Below, in pieces: positions 1 through 10,835 of a stretch of 64,000 nt of DNA (position 1 is its first letter; every line of letters begins with the position of its first letter). The notes below the pieces were generated by a model, which had not been told where the DNA came from, searched no databases, and was given only the letters and a program-made list of their open reading frames with translations. The translations under genes were made by a program, and so were the position numbers. The DNA lies in assembly GCA_021186555.1 (NCBI GenBank), contig JAJKFL010000237.1, forward strand, positions 2,562,558 to 2,626,557. Direction: 5' to 3'. The DNA is from Reticulitermes speratus. Taxonomy: Eukaryota; Arthropoda; Insecta; Blattodea; Rhinotermitidae.

Positions 1-218
1 AGATTTTCAGCACCCGTCCAGACCGGCCTTGGGGCCTACCTAGCCTCCTATACAATGGGTACCGGGTGTCTTTTGGGGGTAAGGTGGCCGGGGCGTGGAG
101 TTGACCACCCATCCCCATCTAGTGCCAGGGTTAAAGAAAGAGTAGAGCTATACCTCTACTCTCCCTCTGGGCCTTAACGGCCTGTTATAGGGTGAAATTT
201 ACCTTTACCCCTTAAAAT
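1..218 (+). mobile_element. SINE family 1, 5'-truncated by window edge
   Basis: This is the body and tail of the SINE whose full copy lies at 47455-47737. Shared landmarks, in order, are the CCAGACCGGCC block, the GGGGGTAAGGTGGCCGG core, the segment AAAGAAAGAGTAGAGC, and the terminal TTTACCTTTA. The tRNA-like head lies outside the window. A SINE has no protein; it is transcribed by RNA polymerase III and mobilised by a LINE. Copy identity is read directly from the sequence; the mobilising partner is not known. Confidence 0.85.
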
Positions 219-383
219 GGGGTGGAATGACGTTTAATGAACATGAGACAAGAATATAAAGTTGCATGTGCTGCGCGCGCAGCGACATTGTGCTGATGGA
301 CAGAGCTGCTTACTAGTGTTTAGACAATTCAACGACGTTGTGTTCCAAGATAGTCGGAGATGCAGTCAAAACGCAATAAAATA

Positions 384-568
384 CAATCGAACTCGGTTAT
401 AACGTCACGAAATGGACTGAATATTTTGTGTCGTTATAAACGAGTGTCGTTATAATGGAGGAGTATAATGTTATGGTTAACAGTGAGGGATTAATTGGTA
501 CCGCAGAATATCTGACGTTATAGACGAGGTGTCGTATAAACCGATGTCGTTATAACCGGGTTCGACTG
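384..568 (+). mobile_element. MITE family 1 (CAGTCGAAC termini), intact copy
   Basis: This 185-bp element has inverted ends: CAATCGAACTCGGTTATAAC on the left, and the complement of GTTATAACCGGGTTCGACTG on the right. It is flanked by a TA on both sides (382-383 and 569-570). It has no coding capacity. CAG-initiated ends with a TA target duplication fit the pogo/Tigger branch of Tc1-mariner, so a Tigger-type transposase in trans is the likely mover; this is inference. Related copies are at 6801-7246, 25671-25871 and 58773-58957. Confidence 0.85.
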
Positions 569-570
569 TA

Positions 571-662
571 TTTAGTTCACAGATCAGCTACATGTTCTGC
601 CTTGTGGCCAGTCTGATGATGACCATGTTTGGTCGAAACATGTAGCTGATCCGTGAACTAAA
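571..662 (+). repeat. Foldback unit with 26-bp inverted arms
   Basis: Arm 571-596 is the reverse complement of 637-662 with one mismatch in 26. The unit begins immediately after the TA duplication of the preceding MITE. The right arm overlaps the 3' half of the hammerhead-like motif at 603-660, so the left arm could pair with that half and compete with ribozyme folding. It resembles a small version of the inverted unit at 46790-47845. Confidence 0.8.
603..660 (+). ncRNA. Hammerhead ribozyme-like motif (type I), core intact
   Basis: All conserved core blocks of a hammerhead self-cleaving RNA are present in order. CTGATGA is at 613-619. Helix II is GACC 621-624 pairing with GGTC 631-634 across a 6-nt loop. 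GAAA is at 635-638. Helix III is only two pairs (A638-T643, C639-G642) with a 2-nt loop. The cleavage-site triplet is GTA, ending at 644. Helix I pairs CAGT 609-612 with GCTG 645-648, including one G-U pair. One extra T (620) sits between the last core A and helix II; some natural hammerheads tolerate a residue there. Minimal hammerheads with a tiny helix III are known in Penelope-like retroelements. Activity is untested, and the 571-596 arm may compete for pairing. Confidence 0.65.
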
Positions 663-778
663 TATATTGTAGTGTTTTGACTGGACTTATTCTGTACCTC
701 TGATCAACTGTTGACTGTTGAAGTGACTACAGCAGTTTGTGACAGCGATGTAAGTACGGAGCACACAGACACGTTCTG

Positions 779-835
779 TATGACAGGCAGCTGACCTGAT
801 CACGGCTCTTAGTGGCCGAAACACGTAGTTGTACG
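779..835 (+). ncRNA. Hammerhead-like motif, core substituted
   Basis: The layout matches the 603-660 motif: CTGATCA 796-802, helix II GGCT 804-807 with GGCC 814-817, GAAA 818-821, two-pair helix III (A821-T826, C822-G825), cleavage triplet GTA ending at 827, and helix I GAC 793-795 with GTT 828-830. The core G after CTGAT is C, which should abolish or strongly reduce cleavage. An extra base (803) again precedes helix II, so this spacing is a family trait. Confidence 0.5.
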
Positions 836-882
836 TAACGTGACACAGAACGCATTAATAACACTAGCTGCGTTAAAACGAC

Positions 883-1527
883 GACAGAAGTGCATCCATT
901 AGTGTACAGTATCTAAGCTACTTGCAACATATAGCACTAAGACAGAAGTGCATCCATTAGTGTACAGTATCTAAGCTACTTGCAACATATAGCACTAAGA
1001 CAGAAGTGCATCCATTAGTGTACAGTATCTAAGCTACTTGCAACATATAGCACTAAAACAGAAGTGCATCCATTAGTGTACAGTATCTAAGCTACTTGCA
1101 ACATATAGCACTAAGACAGAAGTGCATCCATTAGTGTACAGTATCTAAGCTACTTGCAACATATAGCACTAAGACAGAAGTGCATCCATTAGTGTACAGT
1201 ATCTAAGCTACTTGCAACATATAGCACTAAGACAGAAGTGCATCCATTAGTGTACAGTATCTAAGCTACTTGCAACATATAGCACTAAGACAGAAGTGCA
1301 TCCATTAGTGTACAGTATCTAAGCTACTTGCAACATATAGCACTAAGACAGAAGTGCATCCATTAGTGTACAGTATCTAAGCTACTTGCAACATATAGCA
1401 CTAAGACAGAAGTGCATCCATTAGTGTACAGTATCTAAGCTACTTGCAACATATAGCACTAAGACAGAAGTGCATCCATTAGTGTACAGTATCTAAGCTA
1501 CTTGCAACATATAGCACTAAAACAGAA
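883..1527 (+). repeat. 58-bp minisatellite, about 11 copies
   Basis: Units start at 883, 941, 999 and so on every 58 bp, each beginning GACAGAAGTGCATCC and ending AGCACTAA. Copies are nearly identical. The only variants I see are two G-to-A changes that turn AAGACAG into AAAACAG, in the unit starting near 1057 and at the last junction near 1521. Such homogeneity suggests recent expansion. It does not encode a protein. Confidence 0.97.
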
Positions 1528-2629
1528 GCAGCTGCACAAGGAAAGTAATACGATAAACCAACCCACGAGATACTGGCACAGGATTTCCTGTTCCGTCCTG
1601 TGCCAACAGGAACATCAACATGCCACAGATATGGGGCGTGTGGCTATATCACGTGACCTTCAGGTTGATACAGCGCGCTCCCTGCAGTAAAGAAACCATC
1701 ACTAAATTCTCGAAATATCTGAATAAAGTAACCGCAGCTAATCTGTGCCTCTCGTCAAACATTAACAGCAACAGCCTGTAAAGAAGCAGGCCTACAACAA
1801 CCGTCAGCTTAACAGTGCTACGTGTTTCGGCGAGGCTACACTATCATCAGGGCGAAAGCGGGAATTACACATCTATTACACTGAAAAAGTCCTGCCTTAA
1901 TTGTGTGCTCAGTTTTTGGTCCTCAGTGTGGAATTATGTAACTAGGAAAGGTGAATGTCGTAGCAGTTAAGGTTACTAGGGTATTAAATGAAAAAGATGA
2001 GATGAGACAGGCATGTAGCACGCATGTGGGAGATAAAAAATGCACAAAAAATCTGCAAAAAATGCAGGGAGAAAGCGCAAGGGACAACTAAGGAGATCTG
2101 GGCGTAGATGGATATACAGATGTATTTACGAAAACTAAGTAAAAGTCTGGAAGCTGGATTCATATGATTCAGCATAAATCCCAGTGAAGAGCTCTTGTTA
2201 ATACGGTAACGAACAAAATGCGGAGAACTTCTAACTATTAACATGTCCGTGGAATTGTTTTATGCTGCAGACGAGAGCGGAAACAGGTGTAGCAGGATTA
2301 CATCCACAAAGTCCCCGTCATTTTGCATTGACAACCTTCAATGCGAGCCCCTCCCTACCTCAGTCACGTGACTACAGCTGCTACGTAAGCAGACCAATAC
2401 TGGCACCTCCACGGCTCTGACTGCACAAACACACTGATCTACGCGCACACGACTTCGCGCATCTCCTGACTTGACATCAGCCTAGGCTCGCTAACGTTAC
2501 CTGCGTCTTAAGCTGGAGACTTTGTGGAATTAACCCTGCTATACTGGGCAGAGTGTAATTCGTAGTTCTTGAAATAATTCTTATTTGTTGAAGACACAGA
2601 TGTCAATATAAAGTTGCTCATCTGCACAA
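1528..2629. other. Unassigned intergenic DNA
   Basis: No coding region with recognisable similarity is visible. The only structured piece is the minus-strand hammerhead-like motif at 1811-1860. Short open frames here have no motif, signal peptide or neighbour support. Confidence 0.6.
1811..1860 (-). ncRNA. Hammerhead-like motif, minus strand, weak stems
   Basis: Read on the minus strand, CTGATGA (complement of 1844-1850) is followed by a short GC-rich stem region, GAAA (complement of 1825-1828), a two-pair helix III and a GTA triplet (complement of 1819-1821). The core is intact. Helix I next to the core pairs only once before a mismatch and helix II is weak, so this may be a decayed copy of the motif at 603-660. 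Confidence 0.4.
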
Positions 2630-2855
2630 CGTGAAAGCGTATGTGGAAGTGGAGGTACACAGAGCTCCATTCATTCCTAACGTCGGCACTAGATGGATGT
2701 GAGTCCCCAGACTCTTCACTAACAGCCGGTTGCAACCACTGCATGTGCTGGCTGGGCCTCACTGCAGTACAGACAAACCGACTGCCTCTGCGTAACGCAG
2801 TTTTGATCACAACGCCACGGTCACGCCTCCTAAGGCCCCCCCCCCCCCCCCCGGT
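2630..2855 (-). mobile_element. SINE family 1, diverged minus-strand copy
   Basis: On the minus strand, the stretch CATCCATCTAGTGCCGACG followed by TTAGGAATGAATGGAGCTC matches the family 1 segment seen at 24842-24880 and 26455-26490. A run of 17 G on the minus strand (C at 2836-2852) lies where the family has its GGGGG core. The head is not recognisable. Assignment rests on the tail block. Confidence 0.5.
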
Positions 2856-3040
2856 GCACAAGGGCTTAACATAAATTTTGAGCAATTTTCAGTTTATCAC
2901 GCGTAATTACCAGCACTATTTAACTAGTTTCTGAGAAGACATGTGGACTGGCAGCCATGACCTGCCTGCTGCAAGCTGGGTTTGTGTGCTTAATGCAAGG
3001 GACGAACAACAAATACTGACAGTACTGAAACCGTCTTTTC
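2856..3040. other. Unassigned DNA before the first satellite element
   Basis: Nothing recognisable is present in this stretch. Confidence 0.5.
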
Positions 3041-4609
3041 TTAACCCTCTAAAGTCCAGTGGTTACTATATGTACCACCATGTTTAACATTCAACAATTC
3101 TACGTTCTGCACACACAGTGTATTTATGTGTTTTGTGTGGATCTCAGAACAAACAGCGATTATTTCATTGTACAGCATTAACTGACTGGTTTGTATAACT
3201 GAGACGGAGTGTGTTTACTGCGCGGTACGGACTATATTTATGTGTTTTGTGTGGATCTCAGAACAAACAGCGATTATTTCACTGTACAACATTAACTGAC
3301 TGGTTTGTATAACTGAGACGGAGTGTGTTTACTGCGCGGTACGGACTATATTTATGTGTTTTGTGTGGATCTCAGAACAAACAGCGATTATTTCACTGTA
3401 CAGCATTAACTGACTGGTTTGTATAACTGAGACGGAGTGTGTTTACTGCGCGGTACGGACTGTATGTGTTTTGTGTGGATCTCAGAACAAACACGATTAT
3501 TCACTATACAGCATTAACTACGTTTTGTGTAACTGTGACGGAGTGTTACTGCCGTACGGACTGTATGTGTTTGTGTGGATCTCAAACAAACAGCGATTAT
3601 TCACAACACATTAACTGACTGTTGTACTGAGACGGGTCTGTTTACTGGCGTAACGGCCTGTAATGTGTTTTGTGTGGATCTCAGAACAAACAGCGATTAT
3701 TTCACTATACAGCATTAACTGACTGGTTTGTGTAACTGAGACGGAGTGTGTTTACTGCGCGGTACGGACTGTATTTATGTGTTTTGTGTGGATCTCAGAA
3801 CAAATAGCGATTATTTCACTGTACAGCATTAACTGACTGGTTTGTATAACTGAGACGGAGTGTGTTTACTGCGCGGTACGGACTGTATTTATGTGTTTTG
3901 TGTGGATCTCAGAACAAACAGCGATTATTTCACTGTACAGCATTAACTGACTGGTTTGTATAACTGAGACGGAGTGTGTTTACTGCGCGGTACGGACTGT
4001 ATTATGTGTTTTGTGTGGATCTCAGAACAAACAGCGATTATTTCACTGATACAGCATTAACTGACTGGTTTGTATAACTGAGACGGAGTGTGTTTACTGC
4101 GCGGTACGGACTGTATTTATGTGTTTTGTGTGGATCTCAGAACAAAAGCGATTATTTCACTGTACAGCATTAACTGACTGGTTTGTGTATAACTGAGACG
4201 GAGTGTGTTTACTGCGCGGTACGGACTGTATTTATGTGTTTTGTGTGGATCTCAGAACAAACAGCGATTATTTCACTGTACAGCATTAACTGACTGGTTT
4301 GTATAACTGAGACGGAGTGTGTTTACTGCGCGGTACGGACTGTATTTATGTGTTTTGTGTGGATCTCAGAACAAACAGCGATTATTTCACTGTACAGCAT
4401 TAACTGACTGGTTTGTATAACTGAGACGGTGTGTGTTTACTGCGCGGTACGGACTGTATTTATGTGTTTTGTGTGGATTCAGAACAAACAGCGATTATTT
4501 CACTGTACAGCATTACCTGACTGGTTTGTATAAACTGAGACGGAGTGTGTTTACTGCGCGGTACGGACTGAATGTTTGAATAATACTGCTTGATTTTGGT
4601 ATTTAAAGG
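3041..4609 (+). mobile_element. TTAA-ended element carrying 114-bp satellite array 1
   Basis: The left end is TTAA at 3041 followed by CCCTCTAAAGTCCAGTGG and a spacer of about 75 bp. The array (3119-4571, about 13 units) follows. The right flank begins GACTGAATGTTTGAATAA and ends near TTTAAAGG (about 4600), so the right terminus is probably eroded. The unit contains ATGTGTTTTGTGTGGATCTC, AACAAACAGCGATTATTTC and GTTTACTGCGCGGTACGG. Units at 3480-3660 carry many single-base losses. The element carries no transposase gene; piggyBac-like mobility is inferred from TTAA ends. Confidence 0.8.
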
Positions 4610-4916
4610 ACACATCAGTGCCCACTGCTGCCAATGTATGTAACTAGCCAGAGCAGTATAAAGGCCTACCGCAAAAAGTTGCGTAAGCAGCAGTTAACCT
4701 TACGACCCAAGTAACTGTAATTAAGAACTGCAATATCTTGACTGTAGTTACGCAACACGACTACACTGTGCATGTGCACTGTAACTGTACACTGTTGTCA
4801 CGACTGCATGTACCTCCAAATTCTGTACTGTCAGCAAAGTGGTCCAAATTCTTCTTGAAATTCATCACCGTGGGTCGAGATACAAGACACAGCATATGAT
4901 GTCATGGTGATTGGTT
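4610..4916. other. Unassigned DNA
   Basis: No gene, tandem repeat or recognised transposon end is visible here. Confidence 0.5.
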
Positions 4917-5219
4917 GCATTCCCACGTATTGTAAACGTGACAAACGTTTGTTCACTTGTGGTTACTTGCCACGTCGTGGGAACGGTGCACTTGTACAAA
5001 TATTGGCCACCTGGCCGTTCCCGACAGACTGTCGGTGACACAACTAGAAAGAACCATTTATCGAGACCAACTGTTGCATTCCCACGACTCGTTTACAATT
5101 GACGAAGAGACAAGTAACGCGTGTGGACAACAAGTATTTCGGCGAAAAAAATGACAAAGGAAACATCTGTGAAATGTTTCCGGGTACTAGTGTTTGCCAA
5201 TACACCAGTCGTGGGAACA
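4917..5219 (+). mobile_element. GTCGTGGGAACG repeat element, copy 1
   Basis: The block ACTTGCCACGTCGTGGGAAC then GGTGCACTTGTACAAAT recurs at 41486 (plus) and, inverted, at about 35885-35915. The segment is bounded by GCATTCCCACG on the left and CAGTCGTGGGAAC on the right, which are complementary in part, so it behaves like a short inverted-repeat DNA transposon. Two 60-odd residue open frames here are incidental. Confidence 0.55.
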
Positions 5220-5299
5220 GTACAATTATGAAGTTGGCTACTTGTATTGGCGCATTTTACGGGCTAAATCTTTAAATATAATTGAGGTTACCTTTATCC

Positions 5300-5478
5300 T
5301 TTAAAGGGTGGAAAGCAACTGGACGGGACAACATGAATTGGATTCATCTGGCTCAGGATGGAGACAAGTGGCGGGCCCGTTTTGAACACGGTAATGAACC
5401 TTTGGGTTACATAAACGCGGCGAATATCTTGACTCGATGAGGAACTACTGGCTTGTCAAGACGGACTGTGATGCATGG
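5300..5478 (+). pseudogene. LINE C-terminal remnant (HLAQDGDKWRA type)
   Basis: The plus strand reads NMNWIHLAQDGDKWRARFEH and then a second frame containing SRRTVMHGVG. This matches, in order, the end of the LINE open frame seen at 41757-42000 ([20 protein letters not shown]). The reading frame shifts within the segment. It is a short decayed 3' piece of a non-LTR retrotransposon, with no reverse transcriptase core left. Confidence 0.7.
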
Positions 5479-6062
5479 TGTTGGTTAAGACTGCCGCAGA
5501 CAGGGCAATATGGCGCACTTGCACCTTCCTGGACACGAGAGAGTGGACCACGATAGCAGTCTTCATGGACAACAGACTGCTAAAAAAGGAAAGCGACACA
5601 TTCTTCCGAAACGTCTGCAATGGCTTATCTAGCAACGAAGCGTCCTATGCCAGAACACCGGCAGCCATCTTCCGTCGTGTTTCGCTGTTACAAAATGGCT
5701 CCATTCACATAGGCCAACATCCACACGCTCAACACTAAATGTCTTAAACTGGTGCATGATTACACTGACTGAAATAGTTACAAAATAATAACCGATATCG
5801 TTAGCTCACACAATACGATTACTGTCAAAATGTCAGTATATGTCACTACGGGTCCGCGGACCACACTTTCATAACTACGATTTAGCTTACATCAGCAAGC
5901 TCGCCGACTGGCAAGTGTGAGCACTGGCTGTGCAGCGACAGCGGAAACACTGAAACATGATATGAACATGTAATTTTCTCATGGAATAACGAGTAGCCCT
6001 CCCATACAGCACGAAATGTCCCATTATAAAAATACCTTTTTATTTTTGTGTGTAGTTTATTT
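5479..6062. other. Unassigned DNA
   Basis: An 87-codon open frame (5475-5738) has no recognisable domain. No repeat family is evident. Confidence 0.5.
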
Positions 6063-6260
6063 GGAGCCAGGATAGCTCAGTCAGCATAGTGACTACGTCA
6101 CGGGGTTGGACGTCCAAAGACGTGTGTTCGATTCCCGACAGTCACGACATGTGTATCTTCTCCAAAACACCCAGACGACTTCGACTTCGCGTAAGTCTGC
6201 CCCCGTAATCTGATTTCGCTGGCATGTGAACAAAAGCGACAAATGTATGCCAAATATACC
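6063..6260 (+). mobile_element. SINE head with tRNA-like promoter
   Basis: TAGCTCAGTCAGCA (box A, near 6072) and GTGTTCGATTCCC (box B, near 6124) are spaced as in an RNA polymerase III internal promoter. The head resembles the full SINE at 47455. The downstream body differs, and the end carries CCAGTCGTGGGAACGCG, the terminus of the element at 4917. A functional tRNA is unlikely because no clean acceptor stem is visible. Confidence 0.6.
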
Positions 6261-6800
6261 AGTCGTGGGAACGCGGCTTTAGCAGAACGTGAGGCTCGCG
6301 TCTAGCTTCTACATCCGGCAACGTCGTGTTTCACATCAAGCTTCAATTGCTGTGGCGGCTGCGTCTGTCTTGCCGATTCCAACAACCTGCTAGTCTGCGA
6401 CAGTAGAGACCTCGTGGTGTACTTGCCATGCGAGGGCAGCGACCACCGCTGTGATGGTCTTGTAGGGGACTGGTGCTCAGATTGTCTGGTACAAAGTCTC
6501 ATTATCCCGCTGACCCCCCCCCCCCCAAAACACGATCACAACTCGTGGACCCCCAAGGCACAACTCGCTATTAACATTCAAAGTTCCAATAATGAGAAAG
6601 AAGACACATTTAAACTCACAAAGTTATGAAGGAAATGTGAAACGTCGTTACAAAATAGTAACGACAATAAAACTGAGCTTAAGACAACCCAAAGAGGGGG
6701 GAAAAGTCAGTTTTTTGAGAATCTTAAAGACCCACGACAAAGAAACTCCTTGTCATGCCGTTATTGCAAATAAACAGATTTTCTAAAACATAACACAACA
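6261..6800. other. Unassigned DNA with a 13-C run
   Basis: The stretch holds a homopolymer C run near 6514-6526 and short incidental open frames. I see no gene. Confidence 0.5.
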
Positions 6801-7246
6801 CAGTCGAACTCTGTTATAACGTCACGAAAGTGACTGAATATTTTGTGTCGTTATAAACGAGTGTTGTTATAACCGAGGAGTATAATGTTATGGGCCATTA
6901 AGTCATTCCGCAGTCTGTCTTACGACAGGTCCGTAGCCTCTTCCAAAGCGAGTTCTCCACAGGGTGCGATCTAGTGCTTCCTCTTTCAATTTACAGTATC
7001 TCTCCTTTTCCTTAAGGTCATTCCCGTAGCTGCTACGTCCTTCTTCCTCGTCTTCCGTCATTTCTATCCTTCCCTCTAACTTTCCTTCAATCACATGTTT
7101 CAGAAGGCAGTTTCTACGCAAGATGTGACCAATCCAGTTAGCCTCTCTTCTTTATTAACAGTGAGGTATTAATTGGTACCACAGAATATCTGACGCTATA
7201 GACGAGGTATCGCATAAACCGATGTCGTTATAACGGGGTTCAACAG
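6801..7246 (+). mobile_element. MITE family 1, interrupted by a LINE fragment
   Basis: The left half (from CAGTCGAACTCTGTTATAAC at 6801 to about 6894) and the right half (from about 7155, TTAACAGTGAGG, to 7246) are colinear with the intact copy at 384-568. The intervening piece of about 260 bp is a minus-strand LINE 3' fragment. The right terminus is degraded (TTCAACAG instead of TTCGACTG). Confidence 0.85.
6895..7154 (-). pseudogene. LINE C-terminal remnant inserted in a MITE
   Basis: The minus strand encodes RRNCLLKHVIEGKLEGRIEM and later LKEEALDRTLWRTRFGRGYG, the same tail as the longer fragment at 17281-17892. Between these, single-base indels change TGRRGRRRKQLLND into TEDEEEGRSSYGND before the frame recovers. 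It is 5'-truncated, as is usual for LINE insertions, and cannot be functional. Confidence 0.85.
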
Positions 7247-7597
7247 TATTCCGTATTATATATGCTGTTTCTAACTTACAATAGGAAGAAAAATGATCTC
7301 GTGGGCCCCCCAAAGTGCCGCGAGGTTGGGTTTTCCGCGGGCCACAGTCTGATAGCCACTGCAGTACAGTTCGTAATGCAGAAAGCTTAGTGGTAATCGC
7401 ACATAACGTGAGAAGTGCAGCTGAATGTTGTTTTGTGCAGTTGACAGGCGATGGGAAGTGGCTGGGATTACGCAGTGTCAGTGTCGGAGCATGAGGTGAT
7501 GCTGACAGTGCTGACTGACTGCTGACGTGTGCAGCAGTTCGCGTGTCGGAGGTGACGTCAACAGTTCCGTTGATCAGCCAGCAGAAACTGGAATTAT
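7247..7597. other. Unassigned DNA
   Basis: The 149-codon minus-strand open frame overlapping this stretch shows no domain and runs into MITE sequence, so I treat it as chance. Confidence 0.5.
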
Positions 7598-10500
7598 GAA
7601 CCACTTAAAGCCTTGTGGTTACTATATATACCACCATGTTTAACATTCACAAATTCTACGTTCTGCCCACACAGTGTATTTATGTGTTTTGTGTGGATCT
7701 CAGAACAAACAGCGATTATTTCACTGTACAACATTAACTGACTGGTTTGTATAACTGAGACGGAGTGTGTTTACTGCGCGGTACGGACTGTATTTATGTG
7801 TTTTGTGTGGATCTCAGAACAAACAGCGATTATTTCACTGTACAACATTAACTGACTGGTTTGTAAAAACTGAGACGGAGTGTGTTTACTGCGCGGTACG
7901 GATGAGTTTATGTGTTTTGTGTGGATCTGAGAACAAACAGCGATTATTTCACTGTACAACATTAACTGACTGGTTTGTATAACTGAGACGGAGTGTGTTT
8001 ACTGCGCGGTACGGACTGTATTTAGTGTTTTGTGTGGATCTCAGAACAAACAGCGATTATTTCACTGTACAACATTAACTGACTGGTTTGTATAACTGAG
8101 ACGGAGTGTGTTTACTGCGCGGTACGGACTGTATTTATGTGTTTTGTGTGGATCTCAGAACAAACAGCGATTATTTCACTGTACAACATTAACTGACTGG
8201 TTTGTATAACTGAGACGGAGTGTGTTTACTGCGCGGTACGGACTGTATTTATGTGTTTTGTGTGGATCTCACAACAAACAGCGATTATTTCACTGTACAG
8301 CATTAACTGACTGGTTTGTATAACTGAGACGGAGTGTGTTTACTGCGCGGTACGGACTGTATTTATGTGTTTTGTGTGGATCTCAGAACAAACAGCGATT
8401 ATTTCACTGTACAGCATTAACTGACTGGTTTGTATAACTGAGACGGAGTGTGTTTACTGCGCGGTACGGACTGTATTTATGTGTTTTGTGTGGATCTCAG
8501 AACAAACAGCGATTATTTCACTGTACAACATTAACTGACTGGTTTGTATAACTGAGACGGAGTGTGTTTACTGCGCGGTACGGACTGTATTTATGTGTTT
8601 TGTGTGGATCTCAGAACAACAGCGATTATTTCACTGTACAGCATTAACTGACTGGTTTGTATAACTGAGACGGAGTGTGTTTACTGCGCGGTACGGACTG
8701 TATTTATGTGTTTTGTGTGGATCTCAGAACAAACAGCGATTATTTCACTGTACAGCATTAACTGACTGGTTTGTATAACTGAGACGGAGTGTGTTTACTG
8801 CGCGGTACGGACTGTATTTATGTGTTTTGTGTGGATCTCAGAACAAACAGCGATTATTTCACTGTACAACATTAACTGACTGGTTTGTAAAACTGAGACG
8901 GAGTGTGTTTACTGCGCGGTACGGACTGAGTTTATGTGTTTTGTGTGGATCTCAGAACAAACAGCGATTATTTCACTGTACAACATTAACTGACTGGTTT
9001 GTAAAACTGAGACGGAGTGTGTTTACTGCGCGGTACGGACTGAGTTTATGTGTTTTGTGTGGATCTGAGAACAAACAGCGATTATTTCACTGTACAACAT
9101 TAACTGACTGGTTTGTATAACTGAGACGGAGTGTGTTTACTGCGCGGTACGGACTTTATTTATGTGTTTTGTGTGGATCTCAGAACAAACAGCGATTATT
9201 TCACTGTACAGCATTAACTGACTGGTTTGTATAACTGAGACGGAGTGTGTTTACTGCGCGGTACGGACTGTATTTATGTGTTTTGTGTGGATCTCAGAAC
9301 AAACAGCGATTATTTCACTGTACAACATTAACTGACTGGTTTGTATAACTGAGACGGAGTGTGTTTACTGCGCGGTACGGACTGTATTTATGTGTTTTGT
9401 GTGGATCTCAGAACAAACAGCGATTATTTCACTGTACAACATTAACTGACTGGTTTGTATAACTGAGACGGAGTGTGTTTACTGCGCGGTACGGACTGTA
9501 TTTATGTGTTTTGTGTGGATCTCACAACAAACAGCGATTATTTCACTGTACAACATTAACTGACTGGTTTGTATAACTGAGACGGAGTGTGTTTACTGCG
9601 CGGTACGGACTGTATTTATGTGTTTTGTGTGGATCTGAGAACAAACAGCGATTATTTCACTGTACAACATTAACTGACTGGTTTGTATAACTGAGACGGA
9701 GTGTGTTTACTGCGCGGTACGGACTGTATTTATGTGTTTTGTGTGGATCTGAGAACAAACAGCGATTATTTCACTGTACAACATTAACTGACTGGTTTGT
9801 AAAACTGAGACGGAGTGTGTTTACTGCGCGGTACGGACTGAGTTTATGTGTTTTGTGTGGATCTGAGAACAAACAGCGATTATTTCACTGTACAACATTA
9901 ACTGACTGGTTTGTATAACTGAGACGGAGTGTGTTTACTGCGCGGGTACGGACTTTATTTATGTGTTTTGTGTGGATCTCAGAACAAACAGCGATTATTT
10001 CACTGTACAGCATTAACTGACTGGTTTGTATAACTGAGACGGAGTGTGTTTACTGCGCGGTACGGACTGTATTTATGTGTTTTGTGTGGATCTCAGAACA
10101 AACAGCGATTATTTCACTGTACAACATTAACTGACTGGTTTGTATAACTGAGACGGAGTGTGTTTACTGCGCGGTACGGACTGTATTTATGTGTTTTGTG
10201 TGGATCTCAGAACAAACAGCGATTATTTCACTGTACAACATTAACTGACTGGTTTGTATAACTGAGACGGAGTGTGTTTACTGCGCGGTACGGACTGTAT
10301 TTATGTGTTTTGTGTGGATCTCACAACAAACAGCGATTATTTCACTGTACAACATTAACTGACTGGTTTGTATAACTGAGACGGAGTGTGTTTACTGCGC
10401 GGTACGGACTGTATTTATGTGTTTTGTGTGGATCTCAGAACAAACAGCGATTATTTCACTGTACAACATTAACTGACTGGTTTGTATAACTGAGACGGAG

Positions 10501-10814
10501 TGTGTTTACTGCGCGGTACGGACTGTATTTATGTGTTTTGTGTGGATCTCACAACAAACAGCGATTATTTCACTGTACAGCATTAACTGACTGGTTTGTA
10601 TAACTGAGACGGAGTGTGTTTACTGCGCGGTACGGACTGTATTTATGTGTTTTGTGAGGATCTCAGAACAAACAGCGATTATTTCACTGTACAACATTAA
10701 CTGACTGGTTTGTATAACTGAGACGGAGTGTGTTTACTGCGCGGTACGGACTGTATTTATGTGTTTTGTGTGGATCTCAGAACAAACAGCGATTATTTCC
10801 ATATACAGCATTAA
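7598..10814 (+). mobile_element. 114-bp satellite array 2 with left element end
   Basis: The left flank CTTAAAGCCTTGTGGTTAC and ACCACCATGTTTAAC is a diverged copy of the element end at 3041. The array (7674-10814) has about 27 units. Some units read TAAAACTGAG in place of TATAACTGAG, which removes the stop codon and lets open frames run across units (8791-9120, 9703-9918). Array 2 stops inside a unit next to a SINE, so the right element end is lost. Confidence 0.9.
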
Positions 10815-10835
10815 CTCGTGAGTTATGGGGTGCCG

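Noticed and set aside
883..1527. CRISPR-like regular repeats here and in other arrays
   Set aside because: Units are head-to-tail with no unique spacers and no cas genes, and the context is an insect genome, so these are minisatellites.
7155..7604. 149-codon minus-strand frame
   Set aside because: It includes the right half of a MITE and has no recognisable domain.
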